64,000 nucleotides of DNA from Telopea speciosissima (Eukaryota > Streptophyta > Magnoliopsida > Proteales > Proteaceae), in contig NC_057925.1 in NCBI RefSeq assembly GCF_018873765.1, positions 34,874,646 to 34,938,645 on the forward strand, written 5' to 3'. Numbering within the stretch: position 1 is the first letter of the stretch; every line of letters begins with the position of its first letter. Of this stretch, positions 1-10,841 are shown piece after piece. A program made the translations under genes and the position numbers. A model generated the notes under the pieces. That model did no database searches. It had not been told where the DNA came from and saw only the letters and a program-made list of their open reading frames with translations.

Positions 1-1734
1 TTTCGGCAACTAGCCGTGTATTTCCGTCAATGGCCGAAGAAGTGTACCATAATTTATCTTTAATTTGCTTCCGCTTATGCTCGCGTAGAGGGTAATGTAT
101 TACTTAAGATAAGCTTTTCCGTTGTGCAATGTACTATGATTTAATTGTAGATTTATTTATTTGTATCTATTGATATGAGGTCATAAATATAAAATTACAG
201 TATTGGTTATTTCAAATCTCATGACCTTACAGTCATCACCCATGAGGTTGGCACCTTTCCCTTATCCCAGGACTAGGGCGTCATAGCCTCTGTCTCTTGA
301 ACAGCAAAGGCGGCAGATCATACCGTGTCATGAGAGGGGTATTGTTCAAATACTGAGTAAACATTTTCAGAGGTCAAAACCAATACAACTTTCCATTTCA
401 TTTCAAGTAGTTAGGACTAATCAAACGATTGTCATTATGGAGGGAATTGATAGCAATGTTGTTCGACGTATTGAAAATCTACAAACACAAGAGAACTCTT
501 ACCCATAAACATAGAAACCAAACAGCACCATAAGAGCAACTTAAAAAACAAATAGACTCTTGCGCATATTCTCGTAGCCAAATAGTCCCTAGTGGGTCAC
601 TTAAACACCTGGGCTTAAGTTAACCCATTGGGCCAAGTCTGATTGACTGGAGGCCTGGGCTCGGACTATGGTGTTACTACAACTAAAACATTAAATTATT
701 AATTATTAGAGGATTAACTATATAACACAAATTAGTTATTATAGGTTTATTGCCAAGTTTGGACCCTAGTCTAGTCGAGGGTTGGATCCTGGGTCAGGCC
801 TAGGCTGAATCCCTTGGGTCCCATATGGCTAGAACCCCCACTTAATAAACAGTCTTGGGCATTGGTCCATTAAAGAATAAAGTCCACATGGTTAACCCCT
901 TTAAAACAAACATGGGCTCGACCCCTTGGTAAGGCTCATATTAACTTTTAAAAACAAAAGGTCTTTTGATTTTAAAATAAGGGAAAAGGTTGGACACACT
1001 TCCTCCATACTGTAAGCTAGTTCCCACTATGACTATTTCTGTCTTCCCCCTTTGAAATGACCATTACCCCTCATGTATGATGTCTCGTTCTGCGTCCCCA
1101 TTGATATCACCCGTTAACTTACCGCACATGGACGATGTACGTATCCCTCTCCCGTAAAATAAAGGTAACAAAGACAGGGCCCAAGCCCATAACACTTAAA
1201 TCATTAAAGAAGTCCATTCAAATAAAACAAAGAAGCCCATAAAGCATTAAGTAATTAGGTTGATAGACCTATTTACGGGTCTTTAACCTCCTTGAACCCC
1301 GACTCTTCTTCCCCAAATCTAACTAGGGTTCTGAACCTTGTTATCAGAGAACCATTGTTTTTTCTTTTTTGCAGGCCTTGAAGGACTTGCACCCCAACTG
1401 GGAAGAGGTTGTTGGCTTGTGGGCTGCATTCGACAGTGGAAGTGAGCTGGCACATTGTGGCTGCTGCTGGCCGTGGCTCGTAGGCTTACAGGTTGATTAG
1501 ATGGGCATAAGGAACTGTAGGGTGCTCACGAGGACAAGAGGTTAGGCAGCCAGATGGGTACCTGGCACGGATGGGTTCCAGCGGAATACTTGGCTCTAGC
1601 TAGGCGGCTAGTGGGTGCCTAGCCAAAGTTGGGTGCCTGCGGGCCGCTATGGGAATTTTTATTATTTAATTATGATACAGGTCTCGTAGACCTGCAACCA
1701 CGATTTCTAAAACCAGAAAGCCCCAGCTTGTAGC
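1..1734. other. AT-rich intergenic or repeat DNA, no gene recognised
   Basis: No convincing coding region is visible on either strand. The stretch from about 590 to 1260 has the texture of a plant LTR or intergenic repeat, with short GGGCC-rich words and many stops in all frames, but no ends or coding remains were found that would allow a family name. Confidence 0.5.
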
Positions 1735-1801
1735 CATGACTAATGAAAAAAAAGTTTATTTTGAAAATAATAAATCATTGCAAACATATCTTGTAAGTTG
1801 T

Positions 1802-2198
1802 TGCCGCTGAAAAGCCTCCTGGTGATGAGTGCAATCGACAAGGGGAGAAAAGGACAAAGAAGAGCCCCGGAGTGGACTCCGATGGGGGTCTCTTCGATGC
1901 CAAAGTCAGTCCGACGCACAGATAAGTTGATCAGAGGGGTACGGAGAGAACAGTAAGTAGAAAGTTCAGCCTCCCGTACCTGGGTACCCTTTTTCCTTTT
2001 ATACTTGGCATGGTTATCGAGGTGGTTGGGAGTCTTCGTTCCCTCCATTGCCTAACGCGTGGCGGAGTGGAGTTGGTTATTCCCCCTTAATGAGGGGGGA
2101 TGTTCCCTAGTGGGGAACAGAATCTTCTCTTATGCGCTATTGGTTTTAACTGCTCTTTGAGTCGTGCCCTGAATCGGTTGCTTGCCCCCCAAGATAAG
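1802..2198 (-). repeat. 3' LTR-like block of the Ty3/gypsy fossil
   Basis: Matches 5928-6320 across its length, for example the shared words AAAAGCCTCCTGGTGATG and TCCCCCTTAATGAGGGG. Similarity stops just after a C-run near 2190, where the 50-bp tandem array begins. A related but more diverged block lies at 19190-19700. Confidence 0.7.
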
Positions 2199-2204
2199 TT
2201 TCCG

Positions 2205-3115
2205 CAGCTAGGCGTGGTCAAGCAGACCTGCTCGACGTGTTCTGGCCGTCCGCGACATTAGGCATGGTTGGGCAAACCTGCTCGGCGCGTTCTGGCCGTC
2301 CGCGAGGCTAATCGTGGTCGAGTAGACCTGCTCAGAATGTTCTGCCCGCCTGCGGTGCTGGAAGTGGCTAGGCAGACCTGCTTAGCGCATTTTGGCTGTT
2401 CATGGCGCTGAGCATGGTCGGGCAGGCTTGCTCGACATGTTCTGGATGTCCGCGACACTGGGAGTGGTCGAGCAGACCTGCTCAGCATGTTCTGGCTGTC
2501 CGAAGGCTGGGCGTGGCTGGGCAGACTTGCTCAGTGTGTTTTGGTCGTTCGCGGTGCTGGACATAGCTGCTCGGCGCATTCTGGCTGTTCGAGGTACTAG
2601 GCATGGTCAAGCAGGCTTACTCGGGGCCCTCTGTCCGTCTGCGACGTTGGGCATGGCCAGGCAGACCTGCTCTATGCGTTTTGGCCATCCACGACGCTGG
2701 GCGTGGTTGGGCAGACCTGCTCGACGCATTTTGGCCTTCCACTGCTCTAGGCGTGGTTGGGCTGCCTTGCTCGGCCCATTCTAGCCGTCTGCAACACTGG
2801 GCATGGTCGAGCAGGCTTGCTCGGTGTGTTCTGGCCATCCACGATGCTGGGTATGGTCGGGTAGACCTGCTCGTGCATTCTGGATGTCCGCACCGCTGGG
2901 CATGGCTAGGCAGCCATTGGGCATGGTTGGGCAGACCTACTTGGCACATTTTGGCCATCCGTGAGGCTGGGTAAGGCCGGGCAGTCCCACTCGGCGCATT
3001 CTGGCCGTCTGCGGTGCTGGGCAGACCTGCTCGGCGTGTTCTGGCCGTCTGCAGCATCGGGCGTGGCCAGGCAGGCCGCTCGGTGTGCTCTGGTTATTTG
3101 TAAGGTTGGCGTGGC
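2205..3115. repeat. GC-rich tandem array, about 18 units of 50 bp
   Basis: The words AGACCTGCTCGGCG, TCTGGCCGTCCGCGA and GGGCATGGTTGGGCAG recur every 50-51 bp. Because 50 is not a multiple of three, the array throws up open frames of 76 to 146 codons on both strands (for example 2392-2784 + and 2617-3057 -). These are period artefacts rather than genes. The array lies between the pol end and the 3' LTR of the surrounding Ty3/gypsy fossil and is not seen beside its 5' LTR. Confidence 0.85.
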
Positions 3116-3289
3116 CCAAACAGGTGAGCTTCGTCTCGAGCTGACGTGGTGTGGTGCCTCGTTGTTTACATAGCTTGGCTTCATTAATGCGATGAATTTA
3201 AAAGTTCGCATTAATTAGGGAAGTTAACACTAATTAGGAATGTGAAGAGGTGCCATGTCAGCCCTGGTTGGGAAGCCAATTAGTGTGAC

Positions 3290-3935
3290 TTAATGCAGAT
3301 GGGGTGCCACCTCGGCTCGTTTACCTCGGCTTGATGCTAGATGGGGTGAGCCAAATGGGGTGTCACCTCGACTCATTCACCTCAGATTGATGCCGAATGG
3401 AGTGAGCTGGATGGAGTGTCACCTCGGCCCGTTCACCTTCACTTGACGCTACATGGCGTGAGCCAGATGGGGGGCCACCTTGGCTCGTTTACCTCGGCTT
3501 GATGCCAGAAGGGGTGAGCCAGATGGGGTATCACCTCGACCCATTCACCTCGGATTGATGCCGGATGGAGTGAGCCAGATGGGGTGTCACCTCAGCTCGT
3601 TCACCTCGGCTTGACAGAGATGGGGTGAGCTAGATGGGGCTAGATGGGGTGCCACCTCGGTGTGATGCCAGATGGGGTGTCACCTCGGCCCGTTCACCTT
3701 GGGTTAATGCCGGATGGGGTGCCACCTCGGCTCATTCACCTCAGCTTGTTGTCGGATGGGGTGAGACAGATGGTGTGCCACCTCGGCTCATTCACCTCGG
3801 CTTGGTGCCTGGAGGTTTACCCATAGTGTTACCTCTGCTTGAATGCCTTAGGGATTTAGCTGTGGTGTCACCTCGGCTTGGTGCCTTGAGGTATTGTCGT
3901 GGTGTCACCTCAGTTCATTCACCTTGGCTTGTATA
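3290..3935. repeat. Second tandem array, about 11 units of 56 bp
   Basis: Units built on GATGGGGTGCCACCTCGG, CTCGTTCACCTCGGCTTGA and GGGGTGAGCCAGATGG recur about every 56 bp, with units breaking up toward 3900. The unit sequence is unrelated to the 50-bp array just to its left. Open frames here (3634-3936 +, 3644-3826 +) again follow from the repeat structure. Confidence 0.85.
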
Positions 3936-4059
3936 GTGAGTAGTCTTCGAACATCAACTTGCCGAACTAAACTACCTTTTTGAATTTGAATTTGAAAGTA
4001 CAAATCGAACACCTATGTTGAACTAAACTAAACGACTATTGGTAATACTTAAGCTCTTC

Positions 4060-5481
4060 GAGTTTCTTTGTAGGTGTACCCCCCATAGTTTTCAGATGGT
4101 AAGTATCTGGGCGGATCATTCTGGTAACTCTGTCAAGTCCTTCCCAATTGGGCTTGCTTTGGTTCCTCAAGTCTGAGACTTCTGACCTGCGGATGAGCTT
4201 TTGCCAGCTACGGGTTCGCCTTAGATTGTTGCTATTACCCTCGTTAGTGCATCTTGTCCGGCCTGATTGTTTGGTTGTTCTTGGTTGGGCGACCTAGGCT
4301 CTCTCTCTCTTCTCATCGATCATGACGGTTTTGGGGGGCCCTATTATCTTTGTTGGCTCTGTCTCTCCGATTATCAATATAACGGCTAAGGTAGCCTCTT
4401 TGGATGAGGCTCTTAATTTCTCCCTTGAGATGTTCGCACTCATCTGTGTTGTGGTCATTGTCATTATGAAACCTATAGAACTTATCCGAGTTTCACCTTT
4501 CAGGATGCCTACCCATCTATGACAGCCACTTGACGAACTTTTTGTTCTCGATCTGCATTAGGATGTCAGACCTTTGGTGGGTGAGCGGTGTATATCGCTC
4601 AAACTATTTCGGAGGGCTCTTAGATCATCATCTATCGGATCGTCGCCTCTTCCACCCTTTATTGTGATATTCATTCTCCTCTCTCTCTCTCTCTTGTGTC
4701 TTGTCTTCTTAGATCGTCCTTCCTAGTTCTCCATTTTGGCCCCCAAGTTCTCCAGAGCGTTCATATACTCTTCGCAATGCGCTTGCAGCTCAGCGAGGTT
4801 GCCGGGCTGCTTATTGTAGAGCTCCCAGTTGAGATCTTTATCATCGATCCAGGACAGAAGGGCGGTAAATTCAACTGCTGGGTCTAAGTCTTCAACCTCT
4901 AGTTTCACCTGGTTAATTCTAGTGAGGTATGACCTAAGAGACTCACCAATCCTCTGCTTCACCGTGGTTAAGCTCACCAGTGTTTTCTTGTAGCTTCGGC
5001 TGCTGGCGAAGGCTATGACGAATGTCGTGTTGAGCTCTCAAAAAACCTTGATCTACTTAGGTTCTTAAAGATTGAACCACGTCCTGGTTGCCTTCCTCAG
5101 GGTTGTGGGGAAGGCCTTGCACATGATGGGGTCTGAAGCTCCACAAAGGGCCACGAGGGAGTTGAATCCCTCCAGGTGCTGCATTGGATCCATTGTGTCA
5201 TCATAGTTTTCCAACGTCGGCATCTTTAATTCCTTGGGGAATCGAACATTCATGATCTCGTCTGTAAGTGCCATCGTGCGAGAGAAAACAGGTTTCTCGA
5301 CTTTAGCTTGCTTAAGCAAGACCTTGTTAAATTGTTTATGTAGTTCCTTCATCTGCTTATTGAGGTCATCCTTGGCGGGAGCTTTGCTGCGGGGTCGACA
5401 AGAGTCAGCATCGAATGTACTTCCTGGTTTTCGTTGTCTTGCTTCTGGTGTTTGCGCCCTCGCCGATGATGAGGGTCTCAC
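4060..5481 (-). pseudogene. Ty3/gypsy gag and pol-end remains
   Basis: Read on the minus strand, 5481-5065 and 4977-4723 resemble the retrotransposon gag domain (MCKAFPTTLRKATRTWFNL; a QRIGESLRSYLTRIN-type stretch), and 4560-4320 has the gag tail YRFHNDNDHNTDECEHLK. The stretch 4245-4060 resembles the end of integrase (NWEGLDRVTRMIRPDTYHLK). Open frames on the plus strand here (4696-4887, 5234-5536) are shadows. The coding remains are broken in several places and lack the enzymatic core of pol. Confidence 0.75.
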
Positions 5482-5927
5482 TCCGAATCACCTGACCCTG
5501 AGCTACTATGTTTACTGGCATCATCTTGTGCTATAGGCGGTGGGATGAGGCCAAGATTTTGTTGCTGAGCATTAATCGGGGCTACCTGCTGGAGTACATG
5601 GGTGATTTTTCAAAGTTCTTCCTGGAGGGCCAGGAATTGCCCTTGAGTAAAAGGGGCCTGAAGGTCGAGTTGATTCTGCTGTTGTCTAGCCCAACCTTGA
5701 TCTCTACCTAGCCGCGCACAGACACGTCTTTGTGATCATCTAGCTGGATTGGAGCTGCACGGCGTTAGTGAGCGGGTGCGATGGACACTTAGTTTCGAGT
5801 GCTGGGCGTGTTGGCTTCGCTCGGCCAAGTCCTTTCTGCGGGTGGATTTTACTTTATTCATTGTGTTCACCATTGTGTTCAGTTCGTCTTACTATCTCTC
5901 AGGGCCCCACGGTGGGCACCAATCTAT

Positions 5928-6320
5928 TGCTGTCGAAAAGCCTCCTGGTGATGTGTGCGACCTACAAGGGAAGAAAAGGACAAAGAAGAGACCCAGAGCA
6001 AACTCCGAGGGGGGACTCTCTGATGCCAAAGTTAGTCCGGCGCACAAATAAGTTGATTAGAAGGGTACGGAGAGAGAAGTAAGTAGAAAGTTCAACCTCC
6101 CATACCTGGGTACCCTCTTCCCTTATATACCTGGCATGGTTATCGAGGCGATTGGGAGTCTTCCTTCCCTCCATTGCCTGACATGTGGCAAAGTGGAGTT
6201 GGTTATTCCCCCTTAATGAGGGGAGATGTTCCCTAATGGCGAATGGAATCTTCTCTTATGCGTTGTTGGTTTAAATTGCTCTTTGAATAGCACCCTGTAT
6301 CTGTTGCTTGCCCCCCAAAG
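5928..6320 (-). repeat. 5' LTR-like block of the Ty3/gypsy fossil
   Basis: Partner of 1802-2198. A primer-binding-site-like sequence lies at 5902-5921 just inside it. It carries a TATA-like CCTTATATACC at about 6120. Confidence 0.7.
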
Positions 6321-6479
6321 GCAAGCTTCATGACACGTGTCGCATTGTCTTTCTAGTGGGTTACATGATAAGATCCTACCACATGTCGGCCGCTTGTTGG
6401 TTGGCTATTTTTTGGCGTATCACAACTAAAAATGTAAACAAACTTGGCATACTTAAGTTAAGCCTGTATTGCATTACTA

Positions 6480-7930
6480 GGCTCGGATACCACTAGATAG
6501 CGGTGGGGAATGACCAACAAAAATTTTGTATCCCCGCCTTATGGAACATGCAATACATATTTTGATCAAATATACATAAGAGAGGGTTAGAGTTACCTTA
6601 AAACTCACAAGTGCAGGTTCTCCAAAGGATTGCAATACTTGAACTTACGATCAAGGCAGTAAATATGTTCTTCCTAATTAAGTTAGTGTTTCAAAAACTC
6701 TAGATCTCAACAAATTGAAGAGAGAGAGAGAGAGAGAAAGAGAGAATTTTTAGGATTTTTAAACCCTAAAATTGTTGGATAATAGGTGATGTAATGTCTG
6801 TCTCTTCTCTTTAGCTATGTATTATTAGATTGACATCTAATAGTCTCCCAGGCTGAGTGTTCTAGCCAAGTGGTATGACCTTATAGGGTGTTCCCACTAA
6901 GGTTGCACAAGGTGAGTCTAACTCATCTATAGTAATTAGTATTATTTACTAAGTAAATAACACTAATTAACAACAAGTACGACAATAATTAAAAATAACA
7001 TAAAACCCTGAGTAATAAAAAACATCACATTTAGGTCCCTCCATTTTAAAAACATTGTATAACAAATTTTCGAATATAGAAAATACAATTGTCGAAAACC
7101 CTAATCCGTTGAAACAGCCAGAACATAAAATCTAAACCATTGATTGGACATAAAATATTTTTAAAATACAATTAATTAATAACAATATTTGAATATATTT
7201 ATAAATAATTTACAAAATTTTCACTGAGCTTGGTTTTCTTCCAATCATTATTTGTAAATTCTCGGGATATTCTTCCTAACCAAGAAGTGTTTTCCACGTT
7301 AGTTTTTCATTCCCTCACAGATACACAACATGAATTTGGCCTATCAATCTACAGCCAGTGTAGGCATCAATCATTATCACTCCAAGATGCATAAAGTATA
7401 CCTGTAGCGGTAAGGACCTCTTAAGTATAGCGAAAAAAATAACTATTAGACAACCTTGTTTCATAAACAACTAACGGTGATCCATACTAGCCTCTAGTGT
7501 GGGCATCAATCATTATCACTCCAAGACGCACAAAGTATACTAAAGCGGTAAGGACCTCTTAATTATAGCAACAAAAATAACTATTAGAGAGCCTTGTTTC
7601 ATAAACAACTGACGGTGATCCATACTAGCCTCTCGTAATGATCATATTCAACATACATACAATATGAATGCTCACATCTATATTACTGAATCACATTCCA
7701 ATAAATATATAACATGACAACCATATGAATCGTATGTTCAATAATTGTGGATACTTTAAGGTGTAACCTTAGGACAATACATCGCACATAAAATAATAAT
7801 GCAAATTAATATGCATAATTGGTTTTTGATGGACACACATGTCCAATATATAACCATAAAATAAAACCTGACATTACTACTTATTGCTTTTGTGAAAATA
7901 TATTGCAAGTCAAAGCTTACTTAACAAGCA
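6480..7930 (-). repeat. LTR-like stretch with adjoining tRNA-Met-type primer site
   Basis: Position 6481-6492 read on the minus strand is TGGTATCCGAGC, close to the TGGTATCAGAGC primer site complementary to initiator methionine tRNA. The AT-rich, non-coding DNA to its right is where the 5' LTR of a minus-oriented element would lie. It contains a GA microsatellite (6719-6747) and a 139-bp tandem duplication. No partner LTR was found, so both the outer edge and the superfamily are uncertain. Confidence 0.4.
7358..7634. repeat. Two-copy tandem duplication, 139-bp unit
   Basis: Units 7358-7496 and 7497-7634 both run from GGCATCAATCATTATCACTC to GGTGATCCATACTAGCCTCT with only scattered differences, so the duplication is fairly recent. 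It lies within the LTR-like stretch. Confidence 0.8.
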
Positions 7931-8133
7931 ACTTTCAATATGCATAAAAAAAACTTGTAAGATCAAACAAGGCAAGAAAGGGAAAAGAAAGAAGAGAAAT
8001 TGACCTCATCAAAAAAAAAAGAAAGTAGAGAAATATGAGAGCAACGTATCTTACTATTGCCCAAGACCTATGTACAATTAGCCTCAGACATATGAGAGCA
8101 TCGTTTAAAAGAATGGAATCGGGACCCGAATTG

Positions 8134-8293
8134 GAAGGTTGTGCTTGGCGCATTGGTCAAGTGCTCACTTGCTGAACGCTTGGTCACGAGTTCAAGTCCT
8201 GGAAACAGGCTCTCTGGAAACAGGTGTAAGACTGCGTACATCTGACCCTCCCCAAACACTGCTAAACGTGGGAGCCTTGTGCACTTGGTACAA
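8134..8293 (+). mobile_element. tRNA-derived SINE, Au-like
   Basis: The left part has pol III promoter boxes: an A-box-like TTGGCGCATTGGTCAAGTG at 8145 and a B-box-like GAGTTCAAGTCC at 8189. These are followed by the TAAGACTGCGTACATCTGACC and GGGAGCC..GTGCAC words that I associate with the plant Au SINE family. Flanks CCCGAATTG (8125-8133) and CCTGAATTG (8294-8302) match at 8 of 9 bases and are the probable target-site duplication. The length of about 160 bp fits the family. It is not a tRNA gene, because no cloverleaf is possible downstream of the B box. Confidence 0.7.
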
Positions 8294-8371
8294 CCTGAAT
8301 TGTTCCTAGGAATCATCCTGGATTGGCCTACAATGGACAATTTTTGGATCGACAATGGATCAGCTCAAGAA

Positions 8372-8515
8372 TCTGGTTTAAAAAAAAAGAACAAAACAAG
8401 GGAAGTTCCTCTCTCTCTCTCTCTCTCTCCCCATCACGACTCTCTGGTTTAAAAAAAAAGAACAAAACAAGGGAAGTTCCTCTCTCTCTCTCTCTCTCTC
8501 TCCCCATCACGACTC
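8372..8515. repeat. Two-copy 71-bp tandem duplication with CT runs
   Basis: TCTGGTTTAAAAAAAAAGAA through a CT run to CCCCATCACGACTC occurs at 8372-8442 and again from 8443. A further CT and TA microsatellite lies at 8606-8645. The open frames over the duplication (8323-8592 +, 8328-8510 -) are low-complexity artefacts. Confidence 0.8.
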
Positions 8516-8606
8516 TACAAGACTACAATCCTCACTTGGTGATTCCAATTAGCATCAATGTCGATGGCTTTCTGCTACTGCTGTCAATTTAGGCTTTGGT
8601 AAGATT

Positions 8607-8645
<39 letters not shown>

Positions 8646-9158
8646 GTTTCCTCTTCCCCCTCCCCCTCCCACTCAACACCACCATCAAAGCCCAGGTTTT
8701 ACCTAAATCCCACCCCTTCATCCCTTCCCTACCCCTCTCTCGTCCTTCGCCCGTCCGTCTCCCTTCCCTCCCCTTCTCTCCCTCTTCCTCTCCTCTTCAC
8801 CTCTTTTTTGTTTCCCCCTCCCCCTTTGATATAGAGGAGATTTCTGTAGAATTCCTGGATTGGTTGCACTAGTAGAAGACCACCCAATTAAGCCGAAAGT
8901 ACTAATTTGCTAGCATAACTTTGGAGAGCAATAATTTTTTATTCGAGTGAAATTACAGGACCCATAACACCTTTTCGGAAACCTCAGCCAATGCTCTATA
9001 GGAAATATATTCAATTGATTCATTGGACCAAAAATTTTGGGTCAAATTCCATCATTTAAGGGGTCTATTGGGCCTCTAAAGTTTTGCGCACGATTTAGGA
9101 ATCTTAGTTTTCTATTTATTATTATTATATCAGTTGATTCAGTTCATTTTTTATTTTA

Positions 9159-10761
9159 GGGAAATTTTCAGTGCCCCCCCTCCGTTGGACCGTGGTATTA
9201 ATGCCAACTCATTAAGTCTCAATATTTCAATTTAAGCCCAAAAACTAACGGAAATCACATTGTAACAGTTAAATAGTGATGCCACCATGTTAGTAATTTT
9301 GTAAAGTCAATTTTGCCCTTGTTTTTTTTTTTTTTAATTCCTTTTTTTTTCCTTCTTCTCCTTCTGCTATTTTTTCCACTGCCGCCGTTGCCGCTGCCAC
9401 CACCACCACCTCCAACCCTCCTTCTCTCGCTCCCCTGCAACCCCGCCACCACCCTCTTCAGTCTTCCCCGCCCCACCATATTCTCAGCAATTCAACCTTT
9501 CTAAAAGTGGGTTGTAGGTAAGAAAATTTTCAGGGTTCAAAATTCACAGGAAAAAATAGAAAGGTTGGGGAAAGAATGGATCAGACTCTTAGCTTGGATT
9601 CTCCGAAGAGAAAAAATAGCTTAGTATCATCAGAGTCGAGAAGTTGGGGAAAGAATCATCACTTCCATCCATTCTATACAAATCTCATTTTTCATCCCAA
9701 ATTAAAACCCTAATCACGTAAAAAACAGAAATTCAGAGAGAGATAAAATGAGAAGATAAAAAAGAGAAATAGAATTTCTCCGGATCTGCAAGGGCACCTT
9801 TGATGCCGTCATTGCACCATCATGAATTCTCTCTCTGTCTCTCTTCGTTTTTTTCCTGTGTTCACTTTAGGGTTTTTTCCCCAAATACCAACCATGGAAT
9901 TGGAGCAGATAATTTTCCTGGAATTAGGAGATGGGGACTTTGGAATTGGGAGAAGAAATGGAAATGGAAAATTTCCATTATGGGGACTTTTGTCTCTTCA
10001 CTCCCCAGATTCTCATTTCACACAATTATCTCTAACCATGGATCGATTTGAGAGAATTGAAAGAGAGCTTTAATCTGAAACTTACTCACCTGGTAGAGTG
10101 AGTTCAAGCAATTGGAACAACCAGAAAGCTTGTTCCCTCTCCTTTAATCTGGAACTTACTCACCTTGTTGCTGCTCAAGCAATCCTTCTCAAGGCGATTC
10201 ACATTCTCACCACCGAAAAGCTTCTCCTCTTTCGACACCGAGAACACATCAGGACAGCTCAAGGGTTGGAGCCTTGTACCACAATAGAAATAGATGAGAA
10301 CGCAACTCTGAGTATGCAAAGTATGCAGAGTATGCAGAGTAGAGCCAAGCGGCAAGCACAGGGCAGCAGCGGCTTCGTTTCAGCCCTGTGTGTGCATTTG
10401 GGTTATTTTCATTGCACCGCAAGCATTGTTGAAGGCGTGGAAGAGCTCGTTAGGGAGGTCGAGAGGGCAGCCATGGAGGTTGAATTGTTCGGGGAAGGCT
10501 GGGATCATGGCTGGATGAGCTGACGTTGAGAAGAATGGTTGGATCAGAGGTGGATGAGATGGGGTTCGGAAGAAAGTCCCCATTTTCCATTTCCATTTTT
10601 TGTCCCTTTGTTCAAATGAGGGTAGTTTAGACATTTTACCCCCACTCAGTTAACTCTCGGTTATTTCCGTTAGGTTTTGGGCCCAAATTGAAATATTGGG
10701 ACTTAATGAGTTGGCATTAATACCACGGTCCAACGGAGGGGGGGGGTGCTGAAAATTTCCC
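9159..10761. mobile_element. Non-autonomous Mutator-like element (MULE) with long inverted ends
   Basis: The first about 100 bp (GGGAAATTTTCAG, then TCCGTTGGACCGTGGTATT, ending near AACGGAAAT) recur inverted at 10660-10761. The flanks TTTATTTTA (9150-9158) and TGTATTTTA (10762-10770) agree at 8 of 9 bases. A 9-bp duplication with long inverted ends is the signature of Mutator-like elements. The inside has no transposase. It holds poly-T and CCG-rich DNA, a run of ATGCAGAGT repeats (10311-10340) and open frames 10098-10523 (+) and 10380-10634 (-) of unknown origin. These may be captured host DNA, but no family was recognised. Confidence 0.8.
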
Positions 10762-10841
10762 TGTATTTTATTTAGGTTTCATTTTTCTTTGTAATTTGAC
10801 CTCCTTATATAAGAGTCATTTTGGATGAAATAAAGTATCTT

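Larger units (their letters stand above)
1802..6320 (-). mobile_element. Broken Ty3/gypsy element, minus orientation, internally deleted
   Basis: Two similar blocks, 1802-2198 and 5928-6320, bracket remains of gag and of the very end of pol, all reading on the minus strand. A primer-binding-site-like stretch (5902-5921; GGTGCCCACCGTGGGG when read on the minus strand) lies just inside the right block, so the right block is the 5' LTR and the left block the 3' LTR. The gag remains lie almost directly beside the pol tail, so protease, reverse transcriptase and most of integrase are gone. Between the pol end and the left LTR sit two tandem arrays. The coding remains carry several breaks, and the LTRs differ at many sites, so this is an old, dead copy. 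The exact outer edges were not established. Confidence 0.75.

Noticed and set aside
2258-3211. Several overlapping open frames of 70-146 codons on both strands
   Set aside because: They arise from the 50-bp tandem repeat, whose GC-rich unit has few stops in any frame; no codon or domain support.
2205-3935. CRISPR-like regularly spaced repeats
   Set aside because: The units are contiguous tandem repeats without distinct spacers, in a plant nuclear context.
3634-3936. Open frames of 60 and 100 codons
   Set aside because: Produced by the 56-bp tandem array.
5234-5711. Plus-strand frames of 67-100 codons
   Set aside because: They are antisense shadows of the minus-strand gag remains.
8145-8205. 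tRNA gene with A and B boxes
   Set aside because: No acceptor stem pairs, and the downstream sequence is that of a SINE with a probable target duplication.
9255-9504. Frames with poly-Phe/Leu or poly-Gly/Lys tracts
   Set aside because: Products of a T-run and CCG/CCA repeats inside the Mutator-like element.
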